A stretch of DNA of 64,000 nucleotides, taken from Diaporthe sp. PMI_573 (taxonomy: Eukaryota; Ascomycota; Sordariomycetes; Diaporthales; Diaporthaceae). The notes under the pieces are model-generated. The model saw nothing but the letters and a program-made list of their open reading frames with translations. It was not told where the DNA came from and made no database searches. Made by a program: the position numbers and the translations under genes. Positions 57,401-64,000 of the stretch are shown piece after piece. Location of the stretch: the NCBI GenBank assembly GCA_021399435.1, contig JAJTUP010000003.1:1178001-1242000 (forward strand). The letters are read 5' to 3'. The stretch's first letter is position 1, and the number at the start of each line of letters is the position of its first letter.

Positions 57401-60330
57401 TCGCCAACGACAATTGAGGGGGATTCTAGCATCAGTGACAGCAGTTCGGGTCGTGTCGAGATTTGCGTAAACATCGTGTATCCGATGACGAGTACGCCAC
57501 CCTCCTCCGCCTCCGCCCATTCTTGGATCCTGTCAGACCGCTCATCCTCAGACAAGTCGGCGCTGACTTCAAGGAGAGATCCGAGAAGATCGACAGGCGC
57601 CCACTTCATAAGCTCCTCGACCCAATTCTGAAGGAGACCCGCGGGGCACAGGATGAGTGTTCTGCACACCTTCAAATGATCGGGTATCTGGCAGGACACT
57701 TTGGGGTCTTCAGAATTCGCTGCTTCTTGAATCGCAGTCAGGAGAGTCACTACCTGCATCGTCTTGCCCAGCCCCATTGCATGGGCGAGTAGGCAGCCCT
57801 GCTTCGTATCTGACAAGACTTGGTCCCACATGAAACGCACCCCGTCGATCTGGTGGTCTTTGATACGTCCGGCTATGTGGTCGTGGACATACACCAGGTT
57901 CTGGCCCTCCAGCTTGGACTCGTTGATAATAAGGCGGGACTTCTCGCTTGGAAGAAGTTGTGAGGCGTGAACTTGTTCACGGAGCTGCATTCTTCGCTGC
58001 TCCTGCTCTCGCTGACGCCGTTTCTCCTTGGCCCTGACATTCTGTGAGGATCCAGCCTGTGCTTGCTCAGGCTCAGCAGTTGCACCGGAGCTTTCGGAGG
58101 CATGTTCCCCGTCAGTTGAGGAGAGCCCATCCTCATCCTGTGTGTAGCCGAAGTATGGGCCTAAGGTTGTGAGTAGGGTCCAGAATTCAGCCAGATGTCC
58201 CATCCCCGCCTTCACATGCCCGATCAGATCTTCGTCAATCTTTCTAAAATTGCAAAAAGTCGAGTTCGAGTGTTTGTTCAGGTAGATGGCAAACAGTCTG
58301 GTAAGCAGAGCCGCTGTGTCGTGCCGGTTCTTCTCCCTCGAGCCTCTGACAAAGTCTGAGGGAGGTTTGGAGTAATTGCAGATGAAGTCGATGTACTCTT
58401 GCCTGAACGACTCGACCGAGTGTTCTTCCTTCTGCAGAAACAGCACGCTTTGGAATATATCATCCTGCCTGGCTTTGTGCTGGTTGCAGAGAAGTGTCAC
58501 GATGAGTCGCTCAATATCCCGTCTCTCCTCCCAGTGTACAGAGCCCTTGTTAGCGACGGCCTTTGGGTCGCTCAGAGGAAGCTGCTCCACGGCTGGGGAC
58601 GCACTACTTGCTGTGCGTTTGGCAGATCCCCGCGGGGTTGCAGGCTTTCGCTTCAGCTTGGTCGGAGTCACCAAATCGATGAGAGGATGATTTCGGCTTC
58701 CGAAAGGCGAGTCATCAATCTGGGTCAAGTCGTGCATTTCGATGTCATCACTGGCTCTGGATCCGAAGCTCTGTGATACGTCCAATAGGGCATTCGAGAC
58801 AGAGCGCTCCGCTTCGTCTGCCCCAGTGTCCCGGGAGTTCACGGACTCTTCTCGAGGTTCAGCCTCCTCGTAAGGGTCGTCATCAACAATGAAGTTGTGC
58901 ATCTCCTCCTGCAGCTCATCTTCACTCCAAAGGTCGATGTCATCTGTGCGCTTCGTCTTAGGCTTCCTCTGAGTAGGTGCTTTGGACCGGACGACACGTT
59001 CCGGCGCATGTGGGCTATTGAGCACGCCAATCATCCACTTGATGTGCTCAATCTTGTCGATATCCGGCTGCAGAAAATCAGACATGCCACGGAGCTCAGA
59101 GTCCGTCTTGTACTGGTTATCCTTCATCTGGTTGAGTGTCTTCTCAAGGCGCGCCCGCCCCTTCCAGAGCTCTTGGGACATGGCCTTGACTGTGCTGCCT
59201 CTGGTGCCGTGTCTGCGGGAGTCATCCCACATCTTGAAAGCCTTGTGCTTCTCCTTCGGAAGCTGCTGCTCATGCCAGTGAGTGGTACAACCATCCACCA
59301 TTTGTCCGAGGATGCGGTCCATCTCAGACTCATCAAGGCCAGGGGCAGTATCTGCTTCCGCCTCTTCCATTTCTTCTTCCTCAATGAGCTTTTCCAACTC
59401 GGAACCATACTCCTCGTCATCAGACTGTCCGTACAGTGGCAAGACTTCATTAACGTCATCCACTTCTTGCTTCTGGCGGCGGAGATATGCCTTCAGCTTG
59501 TCAGCGACATATCTCTTTTTTGCCCTACCGATGGGCCTGGGGCATCCCCAGCCAAAGTTCACATCATTGTCTGTCGAAGTTGGGGCTTCGATAATGCCTG
59601 ATATGGGAAGCTTTCCATTGCCCCAGTATGCCCCGGGGCTGCTCTCCCATTGATCGAGGTCCATCTCGAAATCTCCCGGCGGGGCCACTGCCATCTCCCT
59701 CTGCGGCGACACCGGTGCTGTCTCTTTCAATGAGTGACTGATGGTGTCCAGCTCAGTAGGGAGGGGTGCAACGCTGAAGTGTTGATCTGCATTGGAAGGT
59801 CGACTTGTTGTGGTCATGGCCGATACTTCCAAGCGCTTCGCCTTCTTCTTGGGTGGCTCATCAGGGTGTTCACCAACTCGTGGGGCTTCGACACTATTCT
59901 CGACTGTCTCGATGGGTTCTGCAGTAGCTGTAGCTAGCGCTAGAGCCGGTCCACTAGTGTCAGACATCGGAGTGAACGCCTGGTGGTGAGGCTCAGCAAT
60001 GTCAACTTCAGACTCATCATCCCGATCTTTGGTAGACGCCAAGTACTTCTTGTACTTGGGGCTCCGCGAGACAAACTGGCCGATGGCATGACGAAGAGTG
60101 ACCTTGAACTTGGCCTTGGTGATACCCAGATCCCTCCAGAGGTCATCCTCTGGAGTGGCCAGCAAAGTCTCCCCGTCGTACTCGCCCTCAATCAACTTCT
60201 CAGCCAAGGTTTCCGGGTCTGGCAGCTTGGCACGAGGCGTGGGGATCCAGCTTCGGTCGGTGGTGCAGAGTTCCTGAACCACACGATCTATCTCCCAGTC
60301 AAAGGGATCGTCATCCTTCGTCCCGGCCAT
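54463..60330 (-). CDS. ARIP4/Rad54-like SNF2 chromatin ATPase, 1877 residues
   Basis: A very large nuclear SNF2-family ATPase. Exons are 60330-57266, 57212-56542, 56441-54787 and 54705-54463, all in phase with GTAAG or GTAGG donors. The start at 60330 is the first ATG; an upstream GTG is not used. Residues 30-100 contain a SAM-like helical unit (DDLWRDLGITKAKFKVTLRHAIGQF). Long acidic and charged stretches follow. The ATPase core has motif I HAMGLGKTMQ (about residue 849), the DEAH box VGDEAHMLKN (about 975), LTGSPLANN, TTAGGVGLN and motif VI IGRAYRIGQTK (about 1300). Lobe spacing and the IYGANRVVIFDF sequence match the ARIP4/ATRX/Rad54 branch. The C-terminal 450 residues are Ser/Thr/Pro-rich and end in NPFVIDDD, a SUMO-interaction-like tail. 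Chromatin remodelling or recombination is the family role; the exact target is unknown. Confidence 0.88.
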
Positions 60331-61720
60331 GTTAGGTGTATCCACCGATCAGCTGTAGGCAATGACATTAGTCAAGTGAGGGCTTATTGTGTTACTTGTC
60401 GAGGACAAAGGTTATTGTGGGGACTCGTGAGTTAGAGAGCAGAATCAAGTGGAGTGGACGGGTTTTAATAACATCACAGGGCTACTTACCTGGCTAGTGA
60501 GAAGGGCACAGGACTTGGAGCTCGTTCAACAACGGTTGGCATTGAAGGAGACGGAGGGGCTGAAAGCAAGTAATGTTAGCGGTGTGAAAGACGTTTAGGT
60601 GAGCAGTCAATCCGATGGGGACAAAATACCGGAAAAGGCGGGGCCATTGACGAGGCGTTTGACGCCTCGATGGTTGTTGGGGCGGAGAAAGCTGTGATTC
60701 TCAGTTGAGGTCAGTCGGTCGATGGTCGTCGAGGACGCTGGTGGTACCGTGCCCAGAGATGTGCAGTCCAGGGTCACTGCAGGCACACTGTCTCGAAACA
60801 CCAAAAAGCAGTACTCCTGTCAAGAAGGCTGCCTGTGGGCAAAAAGGGAGAGGGGGTGGATGGATCGTGGGGATAAGTTGAAGGGAGAAGGAGTTTAGGT
60901 ACAGGTCGACAAATCTAAGGTATCTACAGGTCACAACAGCAGGTAGCGTTGCCAACTTGAAGGGGAACCTTGAAAATGTCCACCCATAGCGCGTGTGCAG
61001 TGTGCAGTGTGACGCGACAACCGTAGGAGGTTTCTCTCAGGTGAACCCTGAGCTGGCGGGTCGAGCCGCGACAGAGAAGTGCCTGACGGGGGCGGCGGGG
61101 TAGGTCGATAAGGCCCCAGGGACCCCTCTAGGGGCCGTCTTATCACTGATAAGGGTAGTGCTCAGGGTTATCTAAGGCTGACACCCCCCCACCAAACATC
61201 AAAAGAAAAGGCATGGCCCATTGCGTGTCTTGGGATAGCCCTAGATTCATTGGGTTTTGTAGCATCTTTTTTTAATGTGGTTGTAGTGATTTGTGTCAGA
61301 AATATTCGTGATGTAGAAGAAGTGGCGTAAATCTGCGGAATCTGGGTACTGTCATGTTCATGTTGCTATCCATTCGCTGAATCGTGGGGGGCGGAAAGGA
61401 GGGGGGGGTGGCAGAAGGCATCGTGTCTCCGGACTCGGGAGCAGCTAAAGGATTAATAATGCTAATGGAACTCTGTACAATCTGGGAGATCGGCCTCGAC
61501 TTCGTCTAGACTTTGAAGAGAACATTCTGTTTGAAATTTAACGATATTTTTGTAGGTCACCAAAAGACCTCTTCACCTGCGTACATACAGCAGAAGTGGA
61601 CGCACGCCCAACGGACCGACGCTGCTTAGTCCTCGCAACTGGCCATTCTGACTGACGAGCATTACAGATCTGGTCCCGGGCTGACAGCATTGTCACTCAC
61701 AAACAGAAGGCTCCTTCAAT
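60331..61720. promoter_or_regulatory. Divergent promoter region of SNF2 and GSH2 genes
   Basis: About 1.4 kb between two divergent start codons. Contains CAGTGTG repeats (about 60993-61010) and CT/GT-rich tracts. No gene supported. Confidence 0.45.
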
Positions 61721-63453
61721 ATGGTGACACAGACCCTTACAAAGGAGACCTATCCTCCAAATGTTGACGGCCCCGAGAGGGAGAGGCTTGTTGAGGTCAT
61801 CAAGGACTGGGCAATCGCCAACGGGCTCGCCGTCCGCCCACCGCCGTCGCTGGTGTCTGCTGAGACAGATCCAGAGGGTGTACTCGCTACTCATGTGCCC
61901 GTCACTTTGTTTCCCAGCCCGTTCCCGCAGGTCTGCTTCGACCAAGCAAAGGGCGTGCAGACGGCGTACAACGAGCTGTATGCCAAGGTCAGCCAGGATG
62001 AGAGTTTTCTCGCCGACATGGTCAAGGAGTGAGTGGCCATCTGTCTGGCAAGGGAACGAAGACCAAATACTGACGGGCGCAGGGTGGCAGATGGAGACGA
62101 TTTCATAGGCAATTTGTGGAAGGTCCACTGCAGAGTCAAAGAAGAGGGATACGTCCAGGCAAGCCACATGCATCCGACCCTGAGAGTGGTGACACAACGT
62201 ACTGACTGGGTAGCAGAGCCTCTCTTTGGGACTGTTCCGTTCCGACTACATGGTTCACAAGGATACGGCAGACCCATCATCTGTGCCTAAGGTCAAGCAA
62301 GTCGAGTTCAACACCATAGCTTCTTCTTTTGGAGGACTGTCATCTTCAACATGTTCGCTTCACAAGTAGGATCACATCGCACCCTCCTCCGGCGGAGCCA
62401 CACAACTGACAAATACCCAGATTTCTCGCCGACACCGAATACTCGTCCCTCAAGCAGCCAGGGGCGCACAGCAGCCTGAACCTCCCCAGCAACGACAGCG
62501 TCGAGGGCTTAGCATCGGGCATGAGGGCCGCCTTCAACGCATACCCAAAGTCAGAGCTCGGCCTCGAGACCTGCATCATCTTCCTAGTCCAAGACGGCGA
62601 GCGCAACGTCTTCGACCAGCGGCACCTCGAGTACGCCCTGCAGAGGCCTGCCCCGCAGCGGATACCCGTCTTCCGCCTCCCCTTCAGCGAGACCCTGAAG
62701 CGCACGCGCATAGCCGACACGCCGGGCCGCCAGCTCCTCTACCGGCTGCCCAGCAACCCGGACAAGGAGTTCGAGGTCGCCCTCGTGTACCTGCGCGCGG
62801 GCTACGGCCCGTCCGACTACCCGGACGCCGCGGCCTGGGACGCGCGGTACCACCTCGAGCGCTCGGGCGCGATCAAGTGCCCGACGGTGCTCACGCAGCT
62901 CGCGGGCGCCAAGAAGGTGCAGCAGGTCCTCGCGACGCCCCCCGTCGGCCCCTCGTCCGCGCAGGACGGGCTGAGCCGCTTCGTGCCGGAGGGCTCGCGG
63001 GCGTGGGACGACCTCTGGGCGACCTTCACCAACATATTCCCCATGGACGACAGCGAGGCCGGGCTCGCCGCGCGGAAGCTGGCGCTCGACGCCGAAGAGT
63101 GCAAGCGCTACGTGCTCAAGCCGCAGCGCGAGGGCGGCGGCAACAACTGCTACAGGGCCGCCATCCCGCCGTTCCTCGGGGGCCTGCCCGAGGCGCACTG
63201 GAAGTCGTACATCCTCATGGAGCTCATCACACCGCCGCCAGTGAGCAACATCATCCTCCGGAACGGGAAGCTCGAGCAGGGCGGGGTCATCTGCGAGCTG
63301 GGCGTCTACGGTAGCTGTGTCTGGGACCAGGGCACGGGGAAGATCCTGCACAACGAGGAGGCTGGGTACTTGCTGAGGACCAAGGGGGATCAGAGCGAGG
63401 AAGGAGGTGTCGCGGCCGGTTTTGGTTGTATGGATTCTTGCAATCTGGTTTAA
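61721..63453 (+). CDS. GSH2: Glutathione synthetase (eukaryotic ATP-grasp type)
   Basis: A 521-residue cytosolic enzyme that joins gamma-glutamylcysteine and glycine with ATP. Exons are 61721-62028, 62083-62158, 62217-62365 and 62421-63453. The second intron appears to be GC-AG: the donor is CAG/GCAAGC, with an ACTGAC branch point and TAGCAG acceptor, and it is the splice that restores the family sequence best. Landmarks: PVTLFPSPFPQVCFDQAKGVQ near the N-terminus; LGLFRSDYMVH and VKQVEFNTIASSFGGL, the glutamylcysteine-binding region; LTQLAGAKKVQQVLA; KPQREGGGNNCY, the glycine-rich ATP lid; and GKLEQGGVICELGVYG near the end. Codon use is strongly G/C-ending. Confidence 0.95.
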
Positions 63454-64000
63454 AAAGCATGGGCGACACACACCCTTGCAAAAGCAGGGCCGTCCAGGCC
63501 GGGCTGTACGTGTGTAGACATCAGGTCTGGAGCTGGATAGACTAGAATATATATTTGAAGGCCCATTCCGCTGGACATCGCTGTTGATATGTGGACTGGC
63601 GGGCTAGGTGACATGCACATCTGGGAGCTGTAATCCGCCAGTACCAACCGCATGCACCAGGTTTTCGCATGCGAATTAATAATGGCATCAAGCCAGCGAC
63701 TGGAGGTCGAACCAAGTAAAGCTTCTAGATCGACAATCGTTTGCATCGACTACTCAATACGCCCCAATAGAGAATTATCAATGTGGTATCGCCGAAGAAA
63801 AGTGTGACATATGGAAGCGCAGCCATGGAAGAGTGGGGATCGCAACCGCGCCGGAAAACCCGTACAATTCTGCATCTCTCCTTTCGTAATCATCAAGTAT
63901 CTTATACAAATCCTGCAACACCGTCATCCATTTCGATACATACGGGTTGCACCCAGCATCGTTGTGTAATTTGTTTACTTTCGGCGGGATCATTAAGCTT
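63454..64000. other. GSH2 3' flank to window end
   Basis: 547 nt. A 71-codon minus-strand frame (63778-63993) could be part of a gene continuing past the window, but it has no recognisable motif, so I leave it uncalled. Confidence 0.4.

Noticed and set aside
62584..63471. 295-codon open frame antisense to glutathione synthetase
   Set aside because: Antisense of a strongly G/C-ending coding exon; Arg/Leu/Val/Glu-rich with no recognisable motif.
63778..63993. 71-codon minus-strand frame at the window end
   Set aside because: Could be an exon of a gene beyond the window, but has no motif or splice evidence to support a call.

Overview
This window is nuclear DNA of a filamentous ascomycete. The genes are broken by 50-100 nt introns with GT(A/G)NGT donors, CTAAC/CTGAC branch points and YAG acceptors. 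Fungus-typical families recur: two HET-domain genes, a GH7 cellobiohydrolase, a LaeA/UMTA-type methyltransferase, DAL5-like and DHA2-type transporters, and a DUF2306 protein. The gene set fits a Sordariomycete-like plant-biomass degrader; I cannot name the species. There is no prokaryotic, viral or CRISPR content.

Layout. 0-10 kb: a DUF2306 membrane protein (+), a secreted tandem ricin-B-like lectin (-), a HET-domain gene broken by a frameshift (-), and a pisatin-demethylase-type P450 (-). 11-19.4 kb is a housekeeping block: mitochondrial Fe-S assembly factor ISA2 (+), ribosomal proteins L7 (-) and S14 (+) sharing a divergent promoter, and the Rad26/CSB repair ATPase (-). 20-42 kb is accessory and metabolic: a xylose-reductase-type aldo-keto reductase (-), a membrane-anchored IDO/PrnB-superfamily heme enzyme (-), a methyltransferase (-), a divergent DHA2-type MFS exporter (+), a second P450 (-), an Old-Yellow-Enzyme gene with an internal deletion (-), a MAPEG membrane protein (-), a Nudix hydrolase (+), a DAL5-like transporter (+) and an FMN-dependent NtaA/DszA-type monooxygenase (+). 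42-46 kb: a large intact HET protein (+) and a multiply frameshifted PAQR/hemolysin-III pseudogene (+). 46-64 kb: GH7 cellobiohydrolase (-), 5-aminolevulinate synthase (+), a very large ARIP4/Rad54-like SNF2 ATPase (-) and glutathione synthetase (+), separated by long gene-free stretches.

How the genes may work together. The strongest candidate for something undescribed is the 20.6-34.2 kb stretch. It looks like a tailoring-enzyme cluster without a PKS, NRPS or terpene backbone: IDO/PrnB-like heme enzyme, SAM methyltransferase, P450, flavin reductase remnant, AKR and an exporter. An 8-nt motif, TTAAACGG, occurs three times within 120 bp in the divergent methyltransferase/exporter promoter. 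If the IDO-like enzyme acts on an indole or tryptophan-derived substrate, as its relatives do, this would be a small-molecule (possibly indole) modification or detoxification locus, perhaps decaying because its OYE gene is broken. A second plausible module is the transporter plus FMN monooxygenase pair (37.6-41.8 kb), which could import and cleave a small organic acid, amine or sulfonate.

All gene models were spliced by eye; exon ends are given where the reading frame and splice signals agree.
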